Made by a program: the position numbers and the translations under genes. A stretch of 35,319 nt of DNA from the NCBI RefSeq assembly GCF_900156075.1, contig NZ_FTMM01000030.1, forward strand, positions 1 through 35,319. The letters run 5' to 3'. Positions within the stretch are counted from its first letter, which is position 1; every line of letters starts with the position of its first letter. This document shows, piece by piece, positions 1 to 8,201 of the stretch. The notes beneath the pieces were generated by a model. That model did no database searches and was not told the DNA's origin. It saw nothing but the letters and a program-made list of their open reading frames with translations. The DNA comes from Chryseobacterium sp. RU37D (GTDB lineage: Bacteria > Bacteroidota > Bacteroidia > Flavobacteriales > Weeksellaceae).

Positions 1-97
1 ATAAGATTTGAAACGTTGGATATTACTTGGAAGAATCTGCATTTTTTAGCATTTTCTTTAAGATTAATCAAAAAATTAAAAGTTTAAACAACTTCAA
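1..97 (+). repeat. Left copy of 97-bp terminal inverted repeat
   Basis: Bases 1-97 are the exact reverse complement of 35223-35319; identity stops at base 98 (C against T). Reading inward, the first 87 bases form an open frame of 28 codons ending in TAA at 85-87 (last residues IKKLKV), and only 10 bases follow before the repeat ends. This looks like the 3' end of a repeated gene, perhaps a transposase with the end of its insertion sequence just behind the stop. I do not recognise the protein. The other explanation is an assembly-graph overlap, where a contig ends inside a repeat on both sides. Confidence 0.9.
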
Positions 98-258
98 CAT
101 CAAATCAAGAATATGGTACAAAAAATGGTATCTTAAATATAAAAGGTAAGATATCAGGTCCACAAGCTTTTAGTATTTATTCAAGTTGTGATAATTACTA
201 TCAAAAAAACATATCACCGGAAGAATTGGAAATTTTTTTGAAAGATAATATTAGATAA
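88..258 (+). pseudogene. C-terminal fragment of an unrecognised protein
   Basis: An open frame of 56 codons runs from the stop inside the terminal repeat to TAA at 256-258. It has no plausible start codon, so it looks like a gene tail cut off by the repeat at base 97. The translation contains GKISGPQAFSIYSSCDNYY and ends with EIFLKDNIR. I recognise no domain. It could be unrelated to the thioredoxin-like remnant that follows in another frame. Confidence 0.35.
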
Positions 259-633
259 AATCATGATTGACAACTCGTTAATTATCTCAAGCTCGACTAA
301 TGAGAAAGAATTATCATCGGACTTATTTCTGACTTTATGCATATCTATAAAAACAAGCCGGAAGAAGAATTCCTTAACACTTTCCAATATTGGTTTGAAA
401 CCAAAGATGAAAACAAAATAAAACAAAAAGCCGGAAGTATTTCCGTTCAGGAAGATTTGTCGTCTCTAATTAATATGTCTGCGGAAAACAGAGCGGCCGG
501 ATTGAATTTCACCCCAATTATTCTCATCAACGGGTACCAGTTTCCAGACAAATACGACCGTGAGGATATCTATTATTTTATTGATGAATTAATAAAGGAC
601 GAAGAGATTATAAATAAAAAAAGGAACTTTTAA
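242..633 (+). pseudogene. Thioredoxin-like C-terminal remnant of a VKOR-type protein, frameshifted
   Basis: Two frames together read as one protein tail. From 263 one frame gives NSLIISSSTNEKELSSDLF. Near 328-340 the coding sense jumps to the frame beginning at the ATG at 337 (HIYKNKPEEEFLNTFQYWF) and continues to the stop at 631-633. The second part contains FTPIILINGYQFP, the cis-proline strand typical of a thioredoxin fold. The pattern resembles the C-terminal thioredoxin domain of Bacteroidota vitamin K epoxide reductase fusion proteins. The membrane VKOR part and the CxxC motif are absent, so this is a broken tail or a sequencing frameshift. The stop overlaps the convergent rhodanese stop. 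Confidence 0.5.
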
Positions 634-641
634 AAAGTTCC
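614..641 (-). terminator. Rho-independent terminator of the rhodanese gene
   Basis: Stem GGAACTTT (623-630) pairs with AAAGTTCC (634-641) across a 3-nt loop. On the minus strand the hairpin is followed by seven T. It overlaps the rhodanese stop codon at 630-632. Confidence 0.75.
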
Positions 642-929
642 CTGATTTGCTTCGATCGTAGCTTTCAGTTCAGCCCAGCCGCCACCGTTGTAGCCATCTT
701 TTAAGCCCTGAGAATTCAGATATTCCAGTGCTTTTCCGCTTCTGTTTCCGCTTCGACAGAAAATTACCACCGGCTTTTCTATAGACAAAATCTCGTCCTG
801 TCTGTCCTCTACCTCACCCAGAGGGATATTTTTAGCACCTTCTATATTGCCGTCCATTTCCAATTCCATTGGCTCACGAACGTCGATTAATTCATAGTTT
901 CCTGATTTTAAAACTTCTGATAAAGACAT
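630..929 (-). CDS. Single-domain rhodanese-like sulfurtransferase
   Basis: 99 aa, one rhodanese domain filling the whole protein. The active-site loop is CRSGNRSG, with the catalytic cysteine at about residue 58, and the domain opens with the usual ELIDVREP strand. Rhodaneses of this size carry a persulfide on the cysteine and pass sulfur to acceptors such as cyanide or thiols; the physiological acceptor cannot be told from the sequence. There is no signal peptide, so it is probably cytoplasmic. It stands alone, ends on a terminator and is convergent with the broken gene to its left. Confidence 0.92.
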   Translation of the reverse strand: MSLSEVLKSGNYELIDVREPMELEMDGNIEGAKNIPLGEVEDRQDEILSIEKPVVIFCRSGNRSGKALEYLNSQGLKDGYNGGGWAELKATIEANQGTF

Positions 930-1031
930 AGTTAGATTAATATTTATGGTTAAAAATTAGATCAAAGCCATCAAAAATAGCCATACAGCAATTCAATGAC
1001 TCAAAGTACAAACAAATTTATAAAATAATCT

Positions 1032-1039
1032 TAGTTTTG
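1032..1039 (+). promoter_or_regulatory. -7 promoter element for queG
   Basis: TAGTTTTG matches the Bacteroidota -7 consensus TAnnTTTG and lies 12 bases before the ATG at 1052. A clear -33 TTTG is not visible. It also covers the alternative TTG start at 1037, which argues against that start. Confidence 0.5.
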
Positions 1040-1051
1040 CAAGGTAAAGTC

Positions 1052-1996
1052 ATGAATTCATCTGCTGAAAAATATTCTCAATTAATTAAATCCAAGGCAA
1101 AACGTTTTGGATTTCAAAGCTGTGGTATTTCAAAAGCTGATTTTCTGGAAGAAGATGCCCAGCCATTAGAAATTTGGCTAAAGAATAATTTTCATGGAGA
1201 AATGAAATACATGGAAAATTATTTTGATAAAAGACTTAATCCGAGATTATTGGTTGAAGGCTCAAAATCCGTCATTTCACTTTCCTATAATTATTTTCCG
1301 AAAGAGAAAATTTCTACAATTGAGAATTTTAAGATTTCAAAATATGCCTATGCAGAAGATTATCATGACATTATTAAAGATATTCTCCGCGAAATGGTTG
1401 CTGAATTACAGGAAGAAATCGGGGAATTTGGGTTTCGGGTTTTTGTCGATTCGGCGCCGATTTTGGAGAGAAGCTGGGCCCGGAAATCAGGAATCGGATG
1501 GGTGGGGAAAAATGCCAACCTGATTACGAAGCAAAGTGGCTCGTTTTACTTTTTGGCGGAAATTATTTGTGATTTAGAGCTGATTGCGGATCATGAAACG
1601 ACGGATCATTGCGGAACCTGCAGAAAATGCATCGATGCCTGCCCGACGGAAGCTATTGTTTCAGAAAAAATTGTCGACGGAAGCAAATGCATTTCCTACG
1701 CAACCATTGAATTGAAAAATGAAATTCCGAATTACTTTAAAGATAAAATGGATGACTGGATGTTCGGATGTGATGTCTGTCAGGACGTTTGTCCATGGAA
1801 CAGGTTTTCATTACCCCACCATCAAAGCAAATTTAATCCAAATGAAGCATTAAAAAACTTTAAAAAAAGAGAATGGAAGGAACTGACCCAGGATTTGTTC
1901 TCAGAAATTTTCAAAAATTCACCTGTTAAACGAACTAAATTCGCAGGATTAAAAAGGAATATTGAATTTTTACAGAAATCTTCAGATAAAAAATAG
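1052..1996 (+). CDS. queG: Epoxyqueuosine reductase QueG
   Basis: 314 aa from the ATG at 1052; the longer frame from TTG at 1037 starts inside the promoter box. QueG reduces epoxyqueuosine to queuosine in tRNA, the last step of queuosine synthesis, using cobalamin and two 4Fe-4S clusters. Visible hallmarks are the N-terminal DUF1730 region, the VDSAPILER motif with the proposed catalytic aspartate, and two ferredoxin-type cysteine sets ([12 protein letters not shown] and [11 protein letters not shown]) plus an extra Cys in SKCISYA. The length is normal for the shorter QueG form without the C-terminal HEAT repeats. It has its own promoter and no operon partner here. Confidence 0.95.
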   Translation: MNSSAEKYSQLIKSKAKRFGFQSCGISKADFLEEDAQPLEIWLKNNFHGEMKYMENYFDKRLNPRLLVEGSKSVISLSYNYFPKEKISTIENFKISKYAYAEDYHDIIKDILREMVAELQEEIGEFGFRVFVDSAPILERSWARKSGIGWVGKNANLITKQSGSFYFLAEIICDLELIADHETTDHCGTCRKCIDACPTEAIVSEKIVDGSKCISYATIELKNEIPNYFKDKMDDWMFGCDVCQDVCPWNRFSLPHHQSKFNPNEALKNFKKREWKELTQDLFSEIFKNSPVKRTKFAGLKRNIEFLQKSSDKK

Positions 1997-2371
1997 GTTG
2001 CTTTTGGTTGATAAACCCTTATCTGGAAATTTTGAAATTCCAGAATAAAAAGGGTGACTGACCAATCCTTAAATTTTTTTGATTTTAAGGAGGTAAAGAT
2101 TTTTACAAATAAGACTAAAAAGCCCTTATTCTAAGTTCTAAAAAGAAAAAAAATAACTCTCAGGAGATTAGATCTCACCAAAAATCAACGTCTTTTTTGT
2201 ATTCTTTTTGGAGCTACTTTTACTCTTATTTTAAATCTTTTGTTTGATTTCGTGTTTTTGTGCATATTTGTGAATGTTTTGTATTTAAATTTAGTGAAAA
2301 TTTCGATTAAAACAAATACTTTTACGGAAAATTATAAATTAAATTTTTATTAACTATATTAAAACACGGAT
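1997..2371. other. Intergenic region with two hairpins
   Basis: No gene seen. There is an imperfect hairpin at 2016-2054 (inner stem TCTGGAA/TTCCAGA, outer stem CCCTT/AAGGG) and a perfect 8-bp stem TCCTTAAA/TTTAAGGA at 2066-2091. Neither is followed by a clean T tract on the plus strand, so they are weak terminator candidates for queG. The rest is AT-rich and leads into the next gene. Confidence 0.4.
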
Positions 2372-3049
2372 GTGAAAAAAATGGTGTTTATCATTCTGAA
2401 GACTTTAGGAATTATTATTGGGATCGTTGTTCTGTACGTAGCATTAGCTTACTTATTGCCTTTTATAGAAGTTTCTGCGAAGGAGGATGGTCAAAAAAAG
2501 GAAATTCCCGTTTATATCTATACCAATGGGGTTCATACCGACATTGTAATGCCAGTAAAAAACGACCTCCAGGACTGGAGCACAAAAATTCCTTTTAATA
2601 ATATAAGATCAAAACAGACTGATTATAATTTTGTAGGAATTGGCTGGGGTGATAAAGGATTTTATCTGGATACGCCTACCTGGTCAGATCTCAAGTTTTC
2701 AACGGCCTTCAAAGCGGCTTTCTGGCTTAGCGAATCTGCAATGCATTGTACTTATTATAAGACAATGAAAGAAGATAATAATTGTAAAATGATCATGATT
2801 AGCAGAAATCAGTATAAAAATCTGGTGGATTTTGTAGATAAAAAGTTTGATAAAGACAGCGGCGGAAATTATATTTTAGTCCCTACGGATGCAGTCTATG
2901 GCAACAATGATGCCTTTTATGATGCAAAAGGTAAATACAGCTTTCTTAATACCTGCAATACTTGGTCTAATGATGCATTGAAAGAAGCCGGACAAAAAGC
3001 GGCATTCTGGACCCCGACTGATTACGGTATTTTTCTTCATTATAAATAG
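2372..3049 (+). CDS. DUF2459 (TIGR02117 family) membrane-anchored protein
   Basis: 225 aa from a GTG start; an in-frame ATG three codons later is an alternative. Residues about 5-30 form one hydrophobic segment, likely an uncleaved N-terminal anchor. The body carries the family signature PVYIYTNGVHTDIVMPV, then GIGWGDKGFYLDTPTW and a late FLNTCNTWSNDALKEAG. This matches the DUF2459/TIGR02117 family, first noted near urease clusters and of unknown biochemical function. The conserved His, Cys and Trp pattern recalls cysteine-peptidase-like folds, but that is inference. The next gene starts 3 bases after the stop, so the two are probably co-transcribed. Confidence 0.85.
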   Translation: MKKMVFIILKTLGIIIGIVVLYVALAYLLPFIEVSAKEDGQKKEIPVYIYTNGVHTDIVMPVKNDLQDWSTKIPFNNIRSKQTDYNFVGIGWGDKGFYLDTPTWSDLKFSTAFKAAFWLSESAMHCTYYKTMKEDNNCKMIMISRNQYKNLVDFVDKKFDKDSGGNYILVPTDAVYGNNDAFYDAKGKYSFLNTCNTWSNDALKEAGQKAAFWTPTDYGIFLHYK

Positions 3050-3052
3050 GCA

Positions 3053-3703
3053 ATGAGATTATTTTATTTAGTTTTTATTTTATTTTTTTTGATTTCCTGT
3101 AAAAATGAATTAAAAAGGGAAGTTTTTGATAATAAAAATGGTATGACAAGCATTATTAAAAAGAAGCCTGAGGTGGATTTCAATAAAGTAAAATTAAAAT
3201 CTGAAGAAGCTTTTCAATTCTGCAAATCAAAGGGTTTTAATACAGATTTTTGTATTTTGATCGATATGAGTCTGCATTCTGGGATTAAGCGTTTTTTCAT
3301 TTGGGATTTTAAAACAAAATCGATTTCAAAACGATACCTGGTTGGGCATGGCTGCGGCTCAAATCCTTGGAGCAAGGATTATTCAAAAGACAGCCCCAAA
3401 TTCAGTAATGAAGATGGAAGCCATCTTTCTGCTTTAGGAAAATACAAATTGCAGGGTAGAGAGTATAGTGATTGGGGAATTCATGTGAAGTATCTGATGC
3501 ATGGCTTGGAAAGTACCAATAATAATGCTTTAAAAAGATTCATCGTTTTTCATTCGTGGGATATGATGAATGATGAAGAAATTTTTCCTAACGGCTCACC
3601 CGAAGGATGGGGCTGCCCAACGGTTTCGGATAATGCCATGAAAGAAATTGATCCGATGCTGCAAAATTCTACAAATCCTGTTTTAATGTGGATTTATAAT
3701 TGA
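3053..3703 (+). CDS. Lipoprotein with murein L,D-transpeptidase-like catalytic domain
   Basis: 216 aa. The N-terminus is a lipoprotein signal peptide ending in the lipobox LISC, with the lipidated cysteine at residue 16. The body matches the L,D-transpeptidase catalytic-domain-like family (YkuD_2 type): CILIDMSLHSGIKRFF, GHGCGSNPWS, FIVFHSWDMM and GWGCPTVS, where Cys188 is the likely nucleophile and the histidine in FHSW a partner. Such enzymes are thought to act on peptidoglycan peptides in the periplasm; here activity is inferred from family only. It lies 3 bases downstream of the DUF2459 gene, suggesting a cell-envelope job for the pair. Confidence 0.82.
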   Translation: MRLFYLVFILFFLISCKNELKREVFDNKNGMTSIIKKKPEVDFNKVKLKSEEAFQFCKSKGFNTDFCILIDMSLHSGIKRFFIWDFKTKSISKRYLVGHGCGSNPWSKDYSKDSPKFSNEDGSHLSALGKYKLQGREYSDWGIHVKYLMHGLESTNNNALKRFIVFHSWDMMNDEEIFPNGSPEGWGCPTVSDNAMKEIDPMLQNSTNPVLMWIYN

Positions 3704-3810
3704 TAATAAATTTTTCCGCACATTGCAAATAACTTGCTTTGTGCGTAAGATATGAATATATTTTTGATAATCAATTAATTATATTGTATTATTCTTAAAT
3801 TGTTTTATCT
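3704..3810. other. Short AT-rich spacer before the helicase promoter
   Basis: No gene or clear terminator is seen in these bases. Together with the helicase leader it makes a 367-base gene-free stretch. Confidence 0.4.
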
Positions 3811-4070
3811 TACCTTTGTCAGGTATTTATAAAACAGGCTTCTGCCTTCGCTATTCTGCAATAATTTAAATCATATTTTTATCATTCAGTTTTGCTTTTT
3901 CAGTGCCCGATTGTCAGCTGATTTCTTTAAAACAGGTTTTAAATTTTATAAGCTTCAAATTTTAATAGAAAAAAGTTTTACGTGAGTTAAGTATATAGAA
4001 TTAATAATTCTTACCACAATAATAATCCTTAGAGGAGCAATTACCGGAAAACAAAGGGATTGCAAAATTT
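3811..4070 (+). promoter_or_regulatory. Promoter and long 5' leader of the helicase-csp operon
   Basis: TACCTTTG at 3811-3818 fits the -7 consensus, giving an inferred leader of about 240 nt before the ATG at 4071. Fifteen bases after the box comes ACAGGCTTCTGCCTTCGC (from 3834). The second cold-shock gene at 26044 has ACAGG exactly 15 bases after its -7 box, followed by a similar TTCTCTGCTTTCGC. Both leaders also carry ACCGGAAAACA. Shared position and sequence suggest a common RNA regulatory element, for example for cold response. Whether it is a known RNA family I cannot say. Confidence 0.55.
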
Positions 4071-5183
4071 ATGATAAGTTTCAAAAATTTACGGTTAATT
4101 AATCCTATTATCCGGGCAGTTACGGAAGCAGGATATTCAAAGCCAACCGATATACAGAATGCTGTAATACCAAGTATTTTAGAAGGAAAAGATTTGCTCG
4201 CATCTGCCCCTAAAGGGAGTGGGAAAAAGTCTGCATTTGCAGTGCCTATATTACAATTGTTGAAAAGAAATCCTACCGAGCATACAAAGATTAGGGTTTT
4301 GGTACTTGCACCTACAGATCAATCGGCTTTAGAAATTCAGGATAAAATTAACTTGTCTAGCAAGTATCTCACTCTCTTGCATCTATGTATTAATGGAGAA
4401 TTGGCAGAAAACCAGCTCGCAGCCTTTAGAAAAAGAGTGGATGTTCTGATAGCAACTCCAGAAGGATTATTGGAAATTGTTGAAAAAAGACCGATCAATT
4501 TTTCTCAAGTAGAAATTCTGGTTTTATATGATGCGGATAAAATGCTTGAGAAAATGGTAAACAATATAATAAAAAATATTAGGGGACTGATTCCTAAAAA
4601 TATACAGACTTTGATCTTTTGTACAAAAACCTCAGATTATGTAAGGAAATATGTTTCATCATTACTTAGAAACCCTGTAGAGATTTCGATAGAAGCAGGA
4701 GGAGTGACAATAGAAAGTATTTCGCAGTGCGTGTATTTTGTTGAAAAAAGAGATAAATCAGGATTATTGATTGATTTGCTCAAAAACAGTAAAATAAGAG
4801 GATTTTTGGTTTTCACCCACAGCAAATATATTGCTGATGAGCTGGTGCAACAGCTTGAAAAAGCCGGGATCAATACAGGGGCTATTCATGGAAATAGAAG
4901 TCAAATTGCTAAAAATGATGTGTTGGATGATTTCAAAACCGGGAAGATACAAATTTTGATCACCACAGATATTGCCGCAAAAGGAATTGATTTAGGAAAA
5001 CTATTACATATAGTCAATTATGATCTACCGACAATTCCTCAGACTTATGTTCAAAGAATCGATAGAGTCAGAAAATCAGGAAGTGAGGGCTCTTTAATTT
5101 CATTCTGTACTGCAGATGAACACATGGATCTGAAAAACATCCAAGGCCTGATAGGTTTTACCATGCCTGTAGGTACATTTTAA
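4071..5183 (+). CDS. DEAD-box RNA helicase-like protein with degenerate motifs
   Basis: 370 aa, both RecA-like domains present and no C-terminal tail. The Q motif (GYSKPTDIQ, 21-29), motif IV (FLVFTHSK) and motif V (TDIAAKGID, 299-307) are intact. Others depart from consensus: Walker A is APKGSGKKS (Lys53 for the usual Thr); motif II is YDAD (153-156) for DEAD; motif III is CTK for SAT; motif Ib is TPEG for TPGR; motif VI is QRIDRVRK for HRIGRTGR. It resembles the RhlE/CshA group in layout. ATPase activity may be reduced or lost, leaving an RNA-binding role. A csp gene follows after 52 bases, and the long leader suggests cold-shock control. Confidence 0.85.
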   Translation: MISFKNLRLINPIIRAVTEAGYSKPTDIQNAVIPSILEGKDLLASAPKGSGKKSAFAVPILQLLKRNPTEHTKIRVLVLAPTDQSALEIQDKINLSSKYLTLLHLCINGELAENQLAAFRKRVDVLIATPEGLLEIVEKRPINFSQVEILVLYDADKMLEKMVNNIIKNIRGLIPKNIQTLIFCTKTSDYVRKYVSSLLRNPVEISIEAGGVTIESISQCVYFVEKRDKSGLLIDLLKNSKIRGFLVFTHSKYIADELVQQLEKAGINTGAIHGNRSQIAKNDVLDDFKTGKIQILITTDIAAKGIDLGKLLHIVNYDLPTIPQTYVQRIDRVRKSGSEGSLISFCTADEHMDLKNIQGLIGFTMPVGTF

Positions 5184-5235
5184 AAATAAGGCTGTAAAGT
5201 TTACAGATTATCAAATAATTTTAATAATAATTACA

Positions 5236-5430
5236 ATGCAACAAGGCACAGTAAAATTTTTCAATGAAGCAAAAGGCTTCGGATTTATTTCTCCTGAAGA
5301 CGGGGGTAAGGATATATTTGTACATTCTTCGGGATTGGTTTCAAGATCAATTCGTGAAAATGACAAAGTAAGTTTTGATATTCAAAAGAGCGAAAAAGGT
5401 TTAAATGCAATTAATGTAAAATTAGCGTAG
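5236..5430 (+). CDS. CspA-family cold-shock protein
   Basis: 64 aa, a single cold-shock domain. RNP1 is KGFGFI and RNP2 is DIFVHSS, both intact, so it should bind single-stranded RNA or DNA as a chaperone in the cytoplasm. It lies 52 bases after the helicase-like gene on the same strand with no terminator or clear promoter between, so the two are probably one transcript. The pairing of an RNA chaperone with a helicase fold is typical of cold adaptation genes. Confidence 0.95.
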   Translation: MQQGTVKFFNEAKGFGFISPEDGGKDIFVHSSGLVSRSIRENDKVSFDIQKSEKGLNAINVKLA

Positions 5431-5567
5431 CTTAAAAACCGCTTAAACGACGCGCATAAAATTATTTGTATTAACAACACTATTATTACACTCATATATT
5501 ATACTTGAATATTTTAATATTTTGTTGACAAATATTGATATAACTTACATCGCTTTTTATGTTCATG

Positions 5568-5592
5568 ACCTCTTGCTTCTGTGAGAGGTTTT
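5568..5592 (+). terminator. Weak terminator candidate after the csp gene
   Basis: Stem ACCTCT (5568-5573) pairs with AGAGGT (5584-5589), followed by only four T. It lies about 140 bases after the csp stop. Confidence 0.35.
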
Positions 5593-5669
5593 GATAATTT
5601 GTGTAAGATTTTTTTGAGTAGCATTTAAGTAAATTATTGAATTCTTTGCAATATTAATATTACAATACA

Positions 5670-6128
5670 ATGATTATTATCAACAATTTTGATGAATACA
5701 AATCACTGGAGGGTAGCATGGTTGGAGCTTCTTCATGGCACATCATTGATCAGGATCAGATCAACAGGTTTGCGGATGCAACTTTAGACCATCAATGGAT
5801 CCATACAGATGAGCAGAGAGCAGCCAAGGAAAGTCCATATTATTCTACGATAGCTCATGGATATTTAACACTATCCTTAATTCCCTATCTCTGGAAACAG
5901 ATTGCAGAGGTGAGAAACATTAATATGGAAATTAATTACGGTATAGAAAGTTTTAAATTTGGTCTACCTGTGAAAGTTAACAGTGAGGTTCAGCTGCAGG
6001 CGACTATCAGATCGGTTAACAATCTTAAAGGAACCGTAAAAGCTGTTGTCGGGGCCCAACTTTTTATAAAAGGCGAGTTAAAGCCGGCATATACTGGAGA
6101 TGTAGTATTTCTTTATCATTTTTCTTAA
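5670..6128 (+). CDS. MaoC-like (R)-specific enoyl-CoA hydratase
   Basis: 152 aa, one hot-dog fold of the MaoC dehydratase type. The hydratase motif is plain: FADATLDHQWIHTD, with the D-x4-H pair Asp40/His45 expected to activate water, and the later IAHGYLTLSL helix. Family members hydrate trans-2-enoyl-CoA to (R)-3-hydroxyacyl-CoA, feeding beta-oxidation or polyhydroxyalkanoate synthesis; the exact substrate is unknown. It is a monocistronic cytoplasmic enzyme of usual length. Confidence 0.9.
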   Translation: MIIINNFDEYKSLEGSMVGASSWHIIDQDQINRFADATLDHQWIHTDEQRAAKESPYYSTIAHGYLTLSLIPYLWKQIAEVRNINMEINYGIESFKFGLPVKVNSEVQLQATIRSVNNLKGTVKAVVGAQLFIKGELKPAYTGDVVFLYHFS

Positions 6129-6943
6129 TAAAAACAAAAGAAAGTAGACCTGAATGTTCAATAGTAGTAATATTTTCAACAGGAAATGGTCTGCAAAAAA
6201 TGCTGAAAGTTTTTAACACTTCTATATAGCAAATTGTTATACGATTTTGAGGTTGTTTCGTTCACTGTGAAATAAAGGTTTTTTCGTGCTCTAATTGCAA
6301 TAATTGCCTCGCGGATTGGTACTGCTTTCACATAGAAATGGTTTATTTATTACAAATGTTTCGAGGTTGGATTATCTGTGACCCCCGATGGAGTATTTAT
6401 TGTTCGTTGCAGAAAGGCATTGTAACTTGTGCAGTTGAGCTATTATCAAGAGCTACATTCTTAACACTGGCATTTCCATTAAAACTGTAATCCATCATAG
6501 CATCGAAAGCTTTATGAGAACTTGGCACTGCGTAATGTGTCTATTATTGTATTCATTATAAAATAAATAAAATCTTTTTCAGTGTTAGAAATATTGATAT
6601 TCTTAAAGATATTGATTCTTGAGCTATCGAAAATGCATTACTTCACTACTCTCTTAAAGTTACCACCCAAATTTTAAACTATAAACTGTTATTCTTCATA
6701 CTATTAAAGATATAATAGTGTAAGAAATCATGCCCTAATATTAGGTAGCAATTCTGTAGTATTTGTAAGTGAATAATATCAAAGTAGTTTTACAATTTTT
6801 GTTTAATAACTGAAATATATTTGGCGTGAGCCAATGGTAGTGAGATTATATTTTAAATTAGATTCAGTGTCATAATGATTATTGCAATCAAGCAGCAATA
6901 AGTTATGAGTTAAATATTTACATTAATCATTTAAATTAAATAT
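6129..6943. other. 815-bp gene-poor region with decayed coding sequence
   Basis: No intact gene. The minus strand holds the transposase-like remnant listed separately. A possible -7 box (TATATTTG, 6816-6823) precedes the GEVED gene by about 120 bases, but its upstream TTTG is only 14 bases away, so it is uncertain. The remainder has many stops in all frames. Confidence 0.5.
6397..6590 (-). pseudogene. Degraded transposase-like C-terminus
   Basis: Reading the minus strand, one frame gives FYLFYNEYNNRH and an overlapping frame continues YAVPSSHKAFDAMMDYSFN to a stop at 6397-6399. Joined by one frameshift, the YNEYNNRHYAV pattern recalls the end of the IS3-type integrase core, where a YN..R.H.AL motif is usual. 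In-frame stops flank it. No inverted repeats were found, so the element type is inferred from a short match only. Confidence 0.35.
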
Positions 6944-7819
6944 ATGTTTAAAAAATTGTCTTTTTCATTAGCGCTATCTATTACAGCGATCATGGCGAAA
7001 AGCCAAATTACAGATCCTTCACCGTATTGTACCGCAGAATTCGGGGCAGCCTATAATAATATGTTTAAGGATATTACCATTGGCGGAGTAACGTTATCCT
7101 TCGGAAGCATGGGCGCATATGGAACTAATAGTCCGTCTTATAAATATTATAATACCGTGGTATTGGGAAATCTTACAAAGTCAGGGAATAATACCATTAC
7201 AATCAATCCATATTCGTTGAATGATGTGGAACCTATATATTTTGCCCTGTGGATTGATTACGATCACAGTAATACTTTTGAGGACTCAGAAATTGTGATG
7301 CAGAACAGCAATACGATCAATGCGGGCCTACCCGTTTTCGGTCAAACTGCTTCTCCTATAACAAAAAACTTTACGATCCCCGCTGCAGCGCTTACAGGGA
7401 ATACAAGAGCAAGACTTATAAGACGTCAGGGTAATGGAGACTACACTTCTACTTATGTCATGGGCGCTTGTAGTACCTCTGTAATAATTATGCCTCCTCC
7501 ACTCCCCCCACTCCCTGACGGTACGATGGGAAATGCATATGATTTTAATGTGAATATTGCAGAATCTCTATCCACAGAAGAGATTGCTGTAAAAAATACT
7601 TTTAGGGTTTCTCCTAATCCAGCTCATGATTTCATTAAAATTGAGGCTCTGCAGCAGGTAACCCGTGCTGAAATTTTCAGTATGGAAGGAAGGTTGGTAA
7701 AAGAATATCACTCTGCAGATCATATGAATGTTTCTTCTTTGCAAAGTGGAGGCTATATTTTAAAAATCTTTTTTAAAGACGGGTCATTTGCTTCACAAAA
7801 GATCCTCATCGAAAAATAA
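6944..7819 (+). CDS. Secreted GEVED-domain protein with T9SS sorting domain
   Basis: 291 aa. A Sec signal peptide covers about residues 1-20 (MFKKLSFSLALSITAIMAKS). The middle holds the GEVED-type beta-sandwich strand IYFALWIDYDHSNTFEDSEI, typical of large secreted Bacteroidota proteins. A short proline-rich linker follows. The last 75 residues match the type IX secretion C-terminal sorting domain (FRVSPNPAHDFIKIE, a central EIFSMEGRLV, and the ending SQKILIEK). The protein should be exported through the outer membrane by T9SS and may be surface-attached. It is short for its class; the N-terminal catalytic or adhesive modules usually present are absent, so its role is unknown. Confidence 0.9.
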   Translation: MFKKLSFSLALSITAIMAKSQITDPSPYCTAEFGAAYNNMFKDITIGGVTLSFGSMGAYGTNSPSYKYYNTVVLGNLTKSGNNTITINPYSLNDVEPIYFALWIDYDHSNTFEDSEIVMQNSNTINAGLPVFGQTASPITKNFTIPAAALTGNTRARLIRRQGNGDYTSTYVMGACSTSVIIMPPPLPPLPDGTMGNAYDFNVNIAESLSTEEIAVKNTFRVSPNPAHDFIKIEALQQVTRAEIFSMEGRLVKEYHSADHMNVSSLQSGGYILKIFFKDGSFASQKILIEK

Positions 7820-8201
7820 AGCAATAGCAATCGATGAAGGTTTTTTCATTATCAAGATCTTTTTTCTTTGGAAAAGGTAAAATACTATAATTATGATAGA
7901 CTGAAAACTTGATGCTATTATAATAAATTCTTATATACTTATTATGCATAGTATTAATAGCCAGGTGCCGAATGATTAGGAAGAAGGAAGAAATAAAGTA
8001 ATTTCTGTAAAATCCCTATCAATTTGTTAGGGATTTTTCTTTTCATAACGAAAGTTTTAAAATTTACAAAATATTTTTGTTGTTTAGTTACTGTACATAA
8101 TAAAATAGATTCACGAAGTTTTTAAATGTGAATTGGTTTAAAAGAATCACGAGAATAGAAAATAATACTGTGATAAATGATCAATTTTCTAAGAAGACTA
8201 T
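7820..8201. other. Gene-free stretch with one strong terminator
   Basis: Nothing protein-coding of conviction. A strong hairpin terminator at 8011-8040 lies 190 bases after the GEVED stop, so either that mRNA has a long 3' tail or a short untranslated RNA is transcribed from here. I see no convincing promoter in between. Confidence 0.4.
8011..8040 (+). terminator. Rho-independent terminator
   Basis: Stem AATCCCTA (8011-8018) pairs with TAGGGATT (8028-8035) across a 9-nt loop and runs into TTTTTCTTTT. Confidence 0.8.

Noticed and set aside
3053..3703. Type VI or toxin-like effector
   Set aside because: The lipobox and the GWGCPTVS motif fit a periplasmic L,D-transpeptidase-like lipoprotein, with no secretion or immunity partner.
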